NCBI RefSeq assembly: GCF_001375535.1
Contig: NZ_LN831197.1
Span: forward strand, 3,571,619 to 3,635,618
Length of the DNA: 64,000 nt
Origin: Bacillus niameyensis
GTDB taxonomy: Bacteria > Bacillota > Bacilli > Bacillales > Bacillaceae_C
Reading direction: 5' to 3'
A program made the translations under genes and the position numbers. Of this stretch, positions 16,354 through 25,633 are shown in pieces (position 1 is the stretch's first letter; each line of letters opens with the position of its first letter). The notes under the pieces were generated by a model that ran no database searches, was not told where the DNA came from, and was given only the letters and a program-made list of their open reading frames with translations.

Positions 16354-17742
16354 ATGCCGATTAATTCTTTTGATAACTATCCGATGAGCTGGAAGCCTTC
16401 GATTGATAAAACGGAGAAGCCCATTTATCAAGCTATCGCTAGGCAATTGGAGCAAGATATTTTGAACGGAGCTTTAATACCTGGGACAAAACTTCCTCCG
16501 CAGCGGGAACTAGCTGATTATTTAGATTTGAATTTGAGTACCATTTCAAAAGCGTTTAAAGTGTGTGAGTTAAAGGGCTTGATCAGTGCGACTGTTGGGA
16601 GTGGTACTTTTGTGTCGTATGATGCGTTGTCGAATGCCTATTTGCTTGAAGATACAAAGCCAATACATTTAATTGAAATGGGGGCCACCCTGCCGGATAA
16701 TGATTCATACCGGCCGCTAGTACATCAACTAAAAAGTATGTTGCAAGAGCCGGATTATGAAAAATGGTTTGGGTATGGTCGAGCGGGTGAGAGCGTTTGG
16801 CAAAAGGATGCGGCTATCAAGCTAATTCGCAGAACTGGATTTGAAACAACTGTGGATCATATTTTATTGGCTAATGGGGGGCAGAATGCGATTGCTGCTA
16901 CATTGGCGAGTCTTTGTAAGCCAGGAGATCGCATTGGTGTTGATGAGCATACTTATCCTGGCTTAAAGACAGTTGCAGCAATGCTTCACGTGAAAATTGT
17001 GCCGATAAAATCAGAGAACTATGAAATGAGTCCGACGTCTTTTGAAGATGCTTGTAAAAATGAAAATATTAAAGGTATTTATTTGATTCCTGATTACCAT
17101 AATCCGACTGCTACTTTTATGTCTGTCAAGATTCGGGAAAAGATTGCCGCCATTGCCAAAAAGTATAATCAGTTTATTATTGAAGATGGCTCTTACCATC
17201 TGCTCAATAAAAATCCACTTCCAGCTATCGCATCATTTGCTCCAGAACAAGTAATCTATATTGCTAGTTTATCTAAATCATTAGCACCTGGGTTGCGACT
17301 AGCCTATGTGGCAGTGCCGGGCCAATTCAAGGAGCCGATTTCAAAAGCACTTTATAACTTGAATATAACAGTGTCACCGTTATTAGCTGAACTGACAGCA
17401 CGGACGATTGTCTCAAATCAATTTGAAACCTTAATTGAAAGTCACCGCGAACAAACCATTCGCAGAAACGAAGTCGTTCATCAATATTTGGCCGACTATA
17501 CGTGTTTAGGTGTTGAAACAGGTATCTTTCGCTGGTTGCTATTACCGGGGGAGATAACAGGTGCCGAGTTTGAATCGTTAGCTGCACAAAAGGGAGTACA
17601 AGTGTATGCAGCTGAGCGCTTCGTAGTTGGAAATAGTTCTCCAGATAAAGCAGTAAGAATTTCTGTTTGTGCACCAGATACGCTTGAAGAGCTTGAGCAA
17701 GGATTAATTATTCTTAGACGTTTGCTAAATCATCTGACTTAA
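16354..17742 (+). CDS. MocR-type regulator (GntR HTH fused to aminotransferase domain)
   Basis: This protein of about 462 residues has an N-terminal GntR winged helix (PIYQAIARQLEQDILNG, LPPQRELADYLDLNLSTISK) at about 20-85. A fold-type I aminotransferase-like domain follows, with the PLP lysine in ASLSKSLAPGLRLAYV near residue 310. MocR proteins use PLP or amino-acid adducts as the signal and often control a neighbouring transport or metabolic gene. The MFS gene 110 bases downstream, beyond a terminator, is the likely target. ATG 16354 is preferred to ATG 16345, which directly touches the AAAAAGG site. Confidence 0.88.
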   Translation: MPINSFDNYPMSWKPSIDKTEKPIYQAIARQLEQDILNGALIPGTKLPPQRELADYLDLNLSTISKAFKVCELKGLISATVGSGTFVSYDALSNAYLLEDTKPIHLIEMGATLPDNDSYRPLVHQLKSMLQEPDYEKWFGYGRAGESVWQKDAAIKLIRRTGFETTVDHILLANGGQNAIAATLASLCKPGDRIGVDEHTYPGLKTVAAMLHVKIVPIKSENYEMSPTSFEDACKNENIKGIYLIPDYHNPTATFMSVKIREKIAAIAKKYNQFIIEDGSYHLLNKNPLPAIASFAPEQVIYIASLSKSLAPGLRLAYVAVPGQFKEPISKALYNLNITVSPLLAELTARTIVSNQFETLIESHREQTIRRNEVVHQYLADYTCLGVETGIFRWLLLPGEITGAEFESLAAQKGVQVYAAERFVVGNSSPDKAVRISVCAPDTLEELEQGLIILRRLLNHLT

Positions 17743-17751
17743 CTTTGTATG

Positions 17752-17781
17752 CCATACAATTACGACATTGTATGGTTTTTT
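17752..17781 (+). terminator. terminator between the MocR and MFS genes
   Basis: CCATACAAT and ATTGTATGG form a perfect 9-bp stem with a 6-base loop, followed by TTTTTT. Confidence 0.85.
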
Positions 17782-17850
17782 CGTGCGTGTTATGATAGAT
17801 CAAATCTAATAGCAGGTTTTAAAAAGGGTTCTAGAAAGGTAGGTTAGATT

Positions 17851-19146
17851 ATGTTGCCGAAAGAGAATGCGGAAGTGCTAGATGGCCAAGCAGCTTCATT
17901 GCAAAGCTATATTCATTCTTCAGAAAAACAAGAAGCTTTATACAAGCGGACTTTATTTGTTGTCAGTATTTCGCAAATTTTTGGCGGAGCGGGATTGGCA
18001 GCAGGTGTTACGGTGGGGGCACTTCTTGCCCAACAAATGCTTGGTACGGATGCGTTTGCTGGACTTCCTTCAGCTCTAATTACTTTAGGGTCAGCAGGAG
18101 CTGCCTTATTGGTTGGGAGACTTTCGCAAGCGTATGGTCGCCGTTCAGGTCTGTCTGTTGGTTTTATATTAGGTGGACTTGGAGCGATAGGGGTTATCAT
18201 AGCCGCAATTATAAGTAGTGTTTTTCTATTATTTGCTTCGTTTCTTATTTATGGTGCAGGTACAGCAACCAATTTACAAGCTCGTTATGCTGGTACGGAC
18301 TTAGCCAATAGTAAGCAACGAGCAACTGCCATTAGCATTACGATGGTTTTTACAACTTTTGGTGCTGTCGCAGGTCCGAATTTAGTAAATGTGATGGGGA
18401 AATTCGCACTTTCAATTGGTGTGCCATCACTTACCGGACCTTTCATTTTAGCTGCAGCAGCCTATATTTCAGCGGGTATTGTCCTTTTCGTCATGCTTCG
18501 TCCAGATCCATTCGTTATAGCTAGGATGATAGAAGTGAACAAACAAGAACCTAGCACTAAAGGACAAGTGGCTACAACTGTACAAAAAGAAAACAAAAAG
18601 GGCGTCATTGTTGGTGCAACGATTATGGTTGTAACTCAAGTTGTCATGGTCGCTATTATGACGATGACACCCGTTCATATGCGTCATCATGGACATGAAT
18701 TAGGTGCAGTTGGTCTTGTCATTGGTTTTCATATCGGTGCTATGTATCTTCCTTCACTTATTACAGGTGTCCTTGTTGATAAGTTGGGGCGCACTGCAAT
18801 GGCAATCGCTTCTGGAGTTACATTACTTTTGGCAGGCTTAATATCGGCCTTTGCACCAGGTGATTCTATGATTCTGCTAATCATTGCTCTTTCTTTACTC
18901 GGATTAGGGTGGAATTTTGGTTTGATCTGTGGGACAGCCTTGCTTGTTGATTCAACTGAAACTTCTACACGGGCTAAAACTCAAGGTACAGTGGATGTTT
19001 GGATTGCATTGTCAGGAGCGGCTGGCGGAGCATTGTCGGGAGTGATTGTAGCAGGTTCAAGTTTTCTAACACTTTCTATGATTGGCGGGATTTTATCTTT
19101 ATTGCTAATTCCGGTGGTGATTTGGTCTCGCAGGGGGAAAAGATAA
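17851..19146 (+). CDS. major facilitator superfamily transporter
   Basis: This 431-residue protein has about 12 hydrophobic segments. The MFS signature between helices 2 and 3 reads LVGRLSQAYGRRSG (about 90-103), and its counterpart in the second half is GVLVDKLGRTAM (about 310-321). The central hydrophilic loop is at 228-250. It probably is a proton-driven exporter or uptake carrier with unknown substrate. The start at 17851 follows AAAGGTAGG. It lies downstream of a MocR regulator, which may control it. Confidence 0.88.
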   Translation: MLPKENAEVLDGQAASLQSYIHSSEKQEALYKRTLFVVSISQIFGGAGLAAGVTVGALLAQQMLGTDAFAGLPSALITLGSAGAALLVGRLSQAYGRRSGLSVGFILGGLGAIGVIIAAIISSVFLLFASFLIYGAGTATNLQARYAGTDLANSKQRATAISITMVFTTFGAVAGPNLVNVMGKFALSIGVPSLTGPFILAAAAYISAGIVLFVMLRPDPFVIARMIEVNKQEPSTKGQVATTVQKENKKGVIVGATIMVVTQVVMVAIMTMTPVHMRHHGHELGAVGLVIGFHIGAMYLPSLITGVLVDKLGRTAMAIASGVTLLLAGLISAFAPGDSMILLIIALSLLGLGWNFGLICGTALLVDSTETSTRAKTQGTVDVWIALSGAAGGALSGVIVAGSSFLTLSMIGGILSLLLIPVVIWSRRGKR

Positions 19147-19220
19147 GGGGATTGTTCGCTACTCCTTCCTTATCCTTAGCCAGTCCATTTATTTAATACA
19201 GCACAACGAAAACCACAATA

Positions 19221-19254
19221 AACAAGCTAGGCGTAAAATTATGCCTAGCTTGTT
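19221..19254. terminator. bidirectional terminator between convergent genes
   Basis: AACAAGCTAGGC (19221-19232) and GCCTAGCTTGTT (19243-19254) form a 12-bp stem between the MFS gene and the convergent solute-binding protein gene. Both outer flanks are only moderately T-rich. Confidence 0.75.
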
Positions 19255-19264
19255 CTTAAAGAGC

Positions 19265-20851
19265 TTAGTTATTAAGGAATCTTTCATAAGCTGCTTCTTG
19301 AATTTCCATGTATTCATCAAGACCCATTGTCTCGATGTTTTTGACGAATTTGTCCCAGTTCGAGAATGGCTCATCACCAATGACAAATTTGTCTTGCATT
19401 TCGAGGACATATTTTTCAATGTCTGAAGCTAGGGCAGCTAGTTTCTTCGTTTCTTCTTCTGTGTAGGTGAATGGCGGCCAGACTTCTTCAATCATAAAAG
19501 GTTCAACCTTTTTCGCTGCTTCTAGCGCTTGATCAGAGGATTCTGATCCATCGAAGTAATCTTCCATCAAAATCCCAGGCGGGTTGTTTCCAATCCAAAT
19601 CGTATGCTTGGAAATTTCTTGTTCTTTCGTCAATCCTCCTGAACTATTCGTAATCTTGTCTGTATATTTATATTTTCCATCGACAATTTCAAAAGTATCA
19701 CCTTCAACACCCATGTAAGCAAGTCTTGCTCCTTCATCACCATAGAAATGGTCAATCCATCGCATCGTTGCTTCCGGATGTTTGTTTTCGCTCGTAATAA
19801 TAAATTTACCAATATGACCGACAGGAGGTGTAACCCGTGCCCATTTCTGATCCCCGTGTGGTCCTTTCAGTGGTAAACCGCCAACATATTTTGTCCCTGA
19901 TTCCTCACCAAAAAGCACTTCAGGAGCATAGTAAACCATACTTGCATACTTATCTTCGCCACCATTATTAAGGAATTGCGCCAACTCGATTGTATAAATG
20001 TTTGGTTCAATAAGCTTCTCTGTATGCAATTTGTTTGCGTACTCCAATAGTTCACGGAAATTATCTGTGATCGGATAGAAGCGAAGTTCGCCTGTTTCAG
20101 GATCTTTATCAATATAGTCACGCCCTGTCGTTCCTACATTAAATGACCCTCTTAAATAGGAAAGCATGCGGGTTCCAAGATCTGAACCGTATGGAGTTAT
20201 ATCTGGATCTTTTTCCTTAACTGTTTTTAAAAAATTATAATATTCTTCTGTCGTTGCCGGTATATCCATTCCGTACTTATCCAATAGTTCAGAGTTATAC
20301 CACATAAGTGGATGTGTTCTTACTGAAGTAAAATCAGGATCGTAAATGACTGGAAGTGAATATATATTTCCATCTGGGAATGTAACCGCCTTACGAATTT
20401 CTGGATATTCGTCCATTAATTTTTTCAAATTGGGGGCGTACTTATCAACTAAATCATTCAATTTTATAAAGGAGCCTTGTTGTCCGTATTTGAATATATC
20501 CGTCGTAGGCATATTGGCCGCATAATAAACATCGGGTAAATTGCCACTAACTAACGAAAGGTTTCGTTTTTCCTCAACGGCTTCAGATTCTACTTGTTCC
20601 CACTCAACGTTAATGTTGGTCATGTCTTCATATGTGTTCCAGACCAAATGATCATTCCAATTTTTCACTGTCGTTCTACCCATTGCGGCCCACACTTTTA
20701 AAGTGATTTGCTCTTCTACGATTGGAAAGCCTGTTTCGTTAAGGTTTTCCTTTTCTTCTGATTCTCCTTTACTAGCAGAATCTTTACTACATGCAGCAAG
20801 CAAAACCAATAATATTGCCATCAACACGGACAGTACTTTTCTTGTCTTCAT
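19265..20851 (-). CDS. ABC-type extracellular solute-binding lipoprotein (orphan, paralogue 1)
   Basis: This protein of about 528 residues starts with a lipoprotein signal peptide (MKTRKVLSVLMAILLVLLAAC; LAAC lipobox). It continues as a large cluster B/LplA-type sugar-binding protein (NINVEWEQVESEAVEEKRNL, VTFPDGNIYSLPVI, EATMRWIDHFYGDEGARLAY). Such proteins deliver oligosaccharides to an ABC permease pair. No permease or ATPase gene is nearby, so it may feed a transporter encoded elsewhere. It is a close paralogue of the protein at 32056 (shared WEQV, KQGS-I-LNDL, YAPNLK, FPDGNIYS blocks). ATG 20851 is chosen because the signal peptide begins there; the frame is open to 20875. Confidence 0.88.
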   Translation of the reverse strand: MKTRKVLSVLMAILLVLLAACSKDSASKGESEEKENLNETGFPIVEEQITLKVWAAMGRTTVKNWNDHLVWNTYEDMTNINVEWEQVESEAVEEKRNLSLVSGNLPDVYYAANMPTTDIFKYGQQGSFIKLNDLVDKYAPNLKKLMDEYPEIRKAVTFPDGNIYSLPVIYDPDFTSVRTHPLMWYNSELLDKYGMDIPATTEEYYNFLKTVKEKDPDITPYGSDLGTRMLSYLRGSFNVGTTGRDYIDKDPETGELRFYPITDNFRELLEYANKLHTEKLIEPNIYTIELAQFLNNGGEDKYASMVYYAPEVLFGEESGTKYVGGLPLKGPHGDQKWARVTPPVGHIGKFIITSENKHPEATMRWIDHFYGDEGARLAYMGVEGDTFEIVDGKYKYTDKITNSSGGLTKEQEISKHTIWIGNNPPGILMEDYFDGSESSDQALEAAKKVEPFMIEEVWPPFTYTEEETKKLAALASDIEKYVLEMQDKFVIGDEPFSNWDKFVKNIETMGLDEYMEIQEAAYERFLNN

Positions 20852-21202
20852 TGTAAAAGACAACCCCCTCACCATTTTGGTTTAGCAGTGGCAACCTAAA
20901 TATAGTAGGCCACTTTCATTCTGGTAGACCGTTTACTACTACTTCGCTTTTAATATATTCATAGCGAAGACCAATTTTGAACGATCACGCTCCCTTCAGG
21001 AGTATCGATAAACAAGGGAAGCCCTTGGTGTACCAAATTTAATAAAGGATGTCTGCGTATGTGTTTTCAATAGTGGGGGTCAGATAACCACTCTTCGTTT
21101 CAATAACTCTTGAAGTACCTTTTCATAGAATTTACACTATTTTAACTTTTCTTTCAATACCTTCGCCAAAATTTTCCACTACTAGTAGTACGTGCCCTTT
21201 AT

Positions 21203-21465
21203 CTTCAAAAAAGTCGAAGATTTGTCTCTGATCATGAGCATCAGAGACATTATTTATGAAAAAGTCGAAGTTTTGTCTTTGAGAACGTCTATCGGAGACA
21301 AATACTCCGATTCTAAGCTAGATTTGTCTCTGATCATGAGCATCAGAGACATTATTTATGAAAAAGTCGAAGTTTTGTCTTTGAGAACGTCTATCAGAGA
21401 CAAATACTCCGATTCTGATCCAGTTTTGTCTCTGATCACGTCCAACAGCGACATTTATCTTCGAA
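21203..21465 (+). repeat. 102-bp unit tandem array (family B, locus 1)
   Basis: TTGTCTCTGATCA recurs with a spacing of 102 bases (unit marks at about 21219, 21321 and 21423), giving about two and a half units. Each unit contains two inverted-repeat blocks of the TGTCTCTGAT/ATCAGAGACA type with AAAAAGTCGAAG between them. The period is 34 codons, so one frame is open across the array, but no start signal supports it. The same family occurs at 39752. The remainder of 20880-21560 shows no gene. Confidence 0.75.
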
Positions 21466-21564
21466 AATAGGAGATTTCAACAAGCAAGAAACTACCAAAT
21501 GAGAATGATATTATGGTAAAATCAGAATTGTTATAAAATTCATTGGAGGAAGGGTTGAATTTTT

Positions 21565-22437
21565 ATGAAACTAGGTTTGAGTACGTACAGTTTGCTCGGT
21601 GCTATTAGAAAAGGCGAGATGACAGTGCTAGATGTTGTTCAATGGATCGCTGATAACGGCGGGGAACATATGGAGATCGTTCCTTATGGTTTTACACTTG
21701 TTGATAATCTTGAACTTGCTGATGCGGTTCGTGACAAAGCCGAGGAAGTTGGAATCGCGCTTTCTAACTACTCAATGCCGGCAAACTTTGTTCAAGAAAC
21801 AGAAGAAGAGTTTGCGAAAGAAGTAGCTCGAATTAAAGAACACGTTGATTTGTGCAATCGCATGGGGATTAAACATATGCGTCATGATGTTACTGCTTTT
21901 ACCCTTCCGCCAGAAAAAATTACGATTGAATGGTTTGAAAAGAACTTGCATTTAATGGTAGAAGGGAGCCGTCAAATCGCTGATTATGCGGCTCAATTCG
22001 GGATTACAACGACAATCGAAAACCATGGTCAATGTGTGCAGCATAGTGATCGGGTGCAACGTGTTGTACTAGAAGTAGATCGACCTAATTTTAAAACAAC
22101 ATTAGATGTAGGGAACTTCCTCTGTGTTGATGAAGATCCGATCGTGGGCGTAAAAAAGAACCTTCCTTTTGCATCGCTTGTCCATTTTAAAGATTTCTAT
22201 ATCCGCCCATATTATGAAAATCCGGGTGGCGGCAAATGGTTTAAATCGGCAAATGGCAACTATTTAAGAGGCTCAATTGTTGGACAAGGTGATGTCAACA
22301 TACCACAAATTGTGAAACTCATTAAAGACTTCGGTTATGATGGTTTCGTTTCCCTAGAATTTGAAGGGATGGAAGATTGCAGGGAAGCATCGAAAATTGG
22401 CTTAGATAATTTGAGAAGGCTGTGGGAAGAAGCTTAA
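21565..22437 (+). CDS. sugar phosphate isomerase/epimerase (AP endonuclease 2-type TIM barrel)
   Basis: This 290-residue TIM-barrel protein starts MKLGLSTYSLLGAI. It has HMEIVPYGFTL, the metal-site segments GITTTIENHGQCVQHSDRV (Glu, His) and FKTTLDVGNF (Asp), HFKDFYIRPYYE (His) and VSLEFEGMEDC (Glu). These fit the xylose isomerase-like fold used for sugar isomerisation or inositol catabolism. The start follows GGAGGAAGGG. Its neighbour across the repeat is a sugar-binding lipoprotein, so the two may serve the same carbohydrate. The exact substrate is unknown. Confidence 0.85.
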   Translation: MKLGLSTYSLLGAIRKGEMTVLDVVQWIADNGGEHMEIVPYGFTLVDNLELADAVRDKAEEVGIALSNYSMPANFVQETEEEFAKEVARIKEHVDLCNRMGIKHMRHDVTAFTLPPEKITIEWFEKNLHLMVEGSRQIADYAAQFGITTTIENHGQCVQHSDRVQRVVLEVDRPNFKTTLDVGNFLCVDEDPIVGVKKNLPFASLVHFKDFYIRPYYENPGGGKWFKSANGNYLRGSIVGQGDVNIPQIVKLIKDFGYDGFVSLEFEGMEDCREASKIGLDNLRRLWEEA

Positions 22438-22463
22438 GGAATCTTATATTCTAATAGAAAAAC

Positions 22464-22499
22464 GGCACACGCTTATTACAGCATGTGCCTTCATTTTAT
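22464..22499. terminator. terminator between convergent genes
   Basis: GGCACACG pairs with the CATGTGCC arm across about 10 bases, then TTCATTTT follows on the plus strand. It lies between the isomerase gene and the convergent lipoprotein gene. Confidence 0.6.
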
Positions 22500-23314
22500 T
22501 CATATTCTTCAATTGTTACATTTTTACCTTTGGAATCTGGACCATCTATTTTAAAGCCGACAAATGAGTTGTCCACACGCGTTAATAGGCTGTCACTATC
22601 GCCCGTTCTTAATCCTGAAAAGGTTGTATCAAAAATAGTTTGCTGAATTAATTGCGGCTTAAACGTAATTAATTGATAATCTTCAATAAGTCTAGTTTCT
22701 ATTATTTGATCACCATTTATCTCGGCGTGTGTATCACTATCAAGCCACGGTATAGGCTCATCACCATTCTTAATAGCTTCTACATATAAATCGAATTCCG
22801 GATAGTCATCTTTTAGTTCTCCTAGGGCATTACCAAAGTAATATTCTTCTGCTGCGGATTCTAATTCGTAAGTTTCTACCCTTGTACCGCTCGTTAAAAC
22901 AACCTTCATTTCTTCAGTAGTTTGTCCTAAACGATCAAGCGTAATATCCAGAGTATAGTTTCCTTCCCGTATATTATTCGAGTTAGCTTTTGCTAGCTGA
23001 ATAATTTCATCATCACTTAAGTCGATAATATCCTTAATATAAAGGTCTGAAACACCATATTCTGTCACTTTTCCGTTTTCAAAAACAGACACACTATGAA
23101 CATAAGTATCTCTGCCCGGATCATCACTCGTTCCAATCCAAAGAGGATATTTCTCAAATCCTTCACTTATCAGTATAAGATCATCTGGTGAACGGTCTTG
23201 CGGACCATTTTGTGGTGGTATCTCACCAGTACTATCTTTACCCCCACAAGCTCCCAAAAGTAATACAGCAGTCATAACCGCCAACATAACGAACCACTTT
23301 TTCTTTAAAAACAT
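22496..23314 (-). CDS. lipoprotein of unknown function
   Basis: The 272-residue product has a lipoprotein signal peptide (hydrophobic run about 8-21, lipobox LLGAC with the Cys at residue 23), then a mature acidic domain. I see no enzyme motif. Segments SVSVFENGKVTEYGVSDLY and LTSGTRVETYELESAAEEYY suggest a beta-rich domain read against an electrode-like 'stimulus' pattern often seen in Bacillus lipoproteins of unknown role. It is monocistronic. The cell-surface location is well supported; function is not. Confidence 0.75.
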   Translation of the reverse strand: MFLKKKWFVMLAVMTAVLLLGACGGKDSTGEIPPQNGPQDRSPDDLILISEGFEKYPLWIGTSDDPGRDTYVHSVSVFENGKVTEYGVSDLYIKDIIDLSDDEIIQLAKANSNNIREGNYTLDITLDRLGQTTEEMKVVLTSGTRVETYELESAAEEYYFGNALGELKDDYPEFDLYVEAIKNGDEPIPWLDSDTHAEINGDQIIETRLIEDYQLITFKPQLIQQTIFDTTFSGLRTGDSDSLLTRVDNSFVGFKIDGPDSKGKNVTIEEYE

Positions 23315-23436
23315 TTCTTTAGTCCCCCGAAATAATTTTATGTACTCTTTTTATAGTAAAAAAGAACTCGTATCAGTATAGTCTTTTTTACTATAGTTTT
23401 CAAACAATCTCATAATCCATTAAATCGGTTTTGACG

Positions 23437-23472
23437 TCAAAAAACCTAACTCTATGATAAGAGCTAGGTTTA
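23437..23472 (-). terminator. terminator of the SIR2-like gene
   Basis: On the minus strand AACCTAGCTCT pairs with AGAGTTAGGTT around a short loop (ATCAT-type), followed by TTTTTTGACG. It lies about 140 bases after the SIR2-like stop. Confidence 0.75.
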
Positions 23473-23613
23473 GATTAAACGATCCATTTTTAGATGTAAA
23501 CCCCTTGGGAAGTTATGAATTAATTTCCTAATCAAAAAATTTCCCTTTGATAAATTAATTTTAACATACGTGTCAAGTATGTGCGATTTTTTTCTGGTAG
23601 TAAGGCGTAAGAC

Positions 23614-25161
23614 CTATATCTTTAGAATTTCCGTCCTGTTAAGTAAACCCTCGTACCAAATATGTCCGTCCGTCAACCGATCATGATCGACTAAAAGCAC
23701 GCGAATATTTGATGAAGAATTTAAGCGTAATCTTTGCTGATAATATCTTGAAAGTTGTGCTTCTGTGCGATTATCCGTTTTATAGTGGAATATACATAGT
23801 TGTTTGTTTTCTTGCTCTACTAAACTTCTAAACATTCCATTGATATGGCCATCATCTCCGTTAAATCCATACCCAATCACACAGACGGCGTCTGATTTGA
23901 CGAAGTGATCATACAAATCCACATATTTCCGTGACATATCAACAGATGTTAATGGTTTCACTCCACTTTGGGTGAACATAAAAGGAACTAATATCCTGCC
24001 TTGTCGTTCTTCCACGCTCGGTTCAGCGAGAATAGCATTTTTATATGGATCATAATATTCATGGACACTACCATTTAAGTGATATACAGGTACTTCGTAA
24101 TTTTCCGTTTTAGAAATTACTTGTTGAACGAAATTGTTATAATTGGTCGTCCCTATTGCTTCGATATAAAAGTGCTCCCTTAAACTCAAAAGATCATGAT
24201 AGTAACCGGGCCCTGCCGAGATTTTGTCCTCATCAATGGAGAGATGACTGGTTATGTATCTTTGAACAGTATGAAGGAAAATGGCAATCCGACTAAACTT
24301 TGCCCAATGTGCTTTCGGGTTATATAAGTAGCGGAAATGACTGTCGATTAGCGCTTGGTAATCCATTGCCTGGCAATAAATTTCTTCTAAAATAGTGCGC
24401 CCTAATTCCCTAAATATTGTCTGCCCATCCGTACTTGCATCCAGATCAATAGGCATTTCCTCAATGACAATCTCCATACCTGTTTGGCCAACACCTTGAT
24501 AATTCAGTGAGAAAATCCCTGAGAGATCATCAAATACACTAATTTCGTCTGGAGCAGCTGTAAATAACTCTTCATTTAATTGAGAAACGAGACTTTGTCC
24601 AATCGCGCCGACAAGCAGTTCAAGATAAGCACGAACAATCCGTTTTAAATAACGATTTGTAGGATGTTTTTCTAGCAAACGTAAAAAGGCAGAAAAGTAA
24701 TCGGATTCAAATAATGGTACACGCGATGCTAGCTTTTCATTCAAACGAATTGCTTGGTTATATCTCATATCTCCGATTTGTTCACCAGTTTCGAGGGAAA
24801 ACTTCTCCCTAATCACATCTTCACTGACTTGCCACTTTTTAAGCAGAGTGGAGACATGACTATCGAAATGATCGAGATAGTCCAAAATATGACTTCTCCT
24901 ATTTTCCAAACTGGACGCAATTAACCCTTCGAATTCCCCTTTACCAAAAACATTTAATCTTTTACTTGCATAATTATCCGGCAACCATTGCGATGCAATT
25001 TGAGAACGAGGATCAATATTTTGGATTTGTTGCCGAAATAATTCCTTATCCTCCTCATTGGACACCCTAAAAATTTCCAAAGCAAACTTCCCGCCAGAAG
25101 GTAAACCATAACCAATCTCAGCCCCAGCTCCAAAAAATAATGATAGTTTAGGTAGATTCAT
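23614..25161 (-). CDS. SIR2-like domain protein, possible NADase or defence effector
   Basis: The 515-residue cytosolic protein carries scattered SIR2 motifs. The NAD-binding glycine turn is FFGAGAEIGYGLPSGGKFAL at residues 9-28. TTNYN occurs near 346, HLNGSVHEY near 368 where family members usually have LHG, and VIGYGFNGDDGHIN near 437. The middle (about 60-330) is a long helical insertion with no known domain. SIR2-like NADases act in several anti-phage systems by depleting NAD+. Here the usual catalytic His of the LHG motif seems to be Asn, so activity is uncertain. The start follows GGAGGGACAG. It is transcribed alone. Confidence 0.75.
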   Translation of the reverse strand: MNLPKLSLFFGAGAEIGYGLPSGGKFALEIFRVSNEEDKELFRQQIQNIDPRSQIASQWLPDNYASKRLNVFGKGEFEGLIASSLENRRSHILDYLDHFDSHVSTLLKKWQVSEDVIREKFSLETGEQIGDMRYNQAIRLNEKLASRVPLFESDYFSAFLRLLEKHPTNRYLKRIVRAYLELLVGAIGQSLVSQLNEELFTAAPDEISVFDDLSGIFSLNYQGVGQTGMEIVIEEMPIDLDASTDGQTIFRELGRTILEEIYCQAMDYQALIDSHFRYLYNPKAHWAKFSRIAIFLHTVQRYITSHLSIDEDKISAGPGYYHDLLSLREHFYIEAIGTTNYNNFVQQVISKTENYEVPVYHLNGSVHEYYDPYKNAILAEPSVEERQGRILVPFMFTQSGVKPLTSVDMSRKYVDLYDHFVKSDAVCVIGYGFNGDDGHINGMFRSLVEQENKQLCIFHYKTDNRTEAQLSRYYQQRLRLNSSSNIRVLLVDHDRLTDGHIWYEGLLNRTEILKI

Positions 25162-25539
25162 TTCTGTCCCTCCAGGAACCCTTTTTTCCTATTTTATAGG
25201 AAGATTTTAAGTATTACAAAAAATGGGGCCCTCGAGTTGGAAGAGTCTGGGGGAATTCATCCTATAGTAAATATAGGTTTTGAAGAAATAATTGGCTAAG
25301 AATCCTCTTAGTTTGAAAGTAGAATAAGCTATGCAAAAATCTGATGAAATGAAACGTAGAATGAGCTAGAGGTTACCTATGAATAAACTTTTACATATTA
25401 TGATTTTCTTAAAGAATTTGGTAAGCAGAAAAGATGTTAAAACAAGCAGATGCCGTCAAAAGGGAGCAAGAGGAAAAAAATTAGAATTTAGATAGAAAAA
25501 TGTGTGTCAGAGGACCTGGAGAATGGTTTTCCTAGTTCA

Positions 25540-25571
25540 AATGATTGTTCACCATTGAACAATCATTTTGT
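25540..25571 (+). terminator. stand-alone hairpin with T-rich tail before fhs
   Basis: AATGATTGTTC (25540-25550) pairs with GAACAATCATT (25557-25567) around CCATT, followed by TTGTTTATTTT. No plus-strand gene precedes it in 25162-25540, which shows nothing recognisable. It could be an attenuator or a remnant of a deleted gene. Confidence 0.55.
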
Positions 25572-25633
25572 TTATTTTACAATTATAGTGAAAAGTTACG
25601 TGCATAGATATTACGGCGTATGGGGGAGATGTT

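Noticed and set aside
21192-21470. Protein-coding gene across the family B array
   Set aside because: The open frame follows from the 102-bp period, and no ribosome-binding site or family match supports it. The same holds for 39770-40081.
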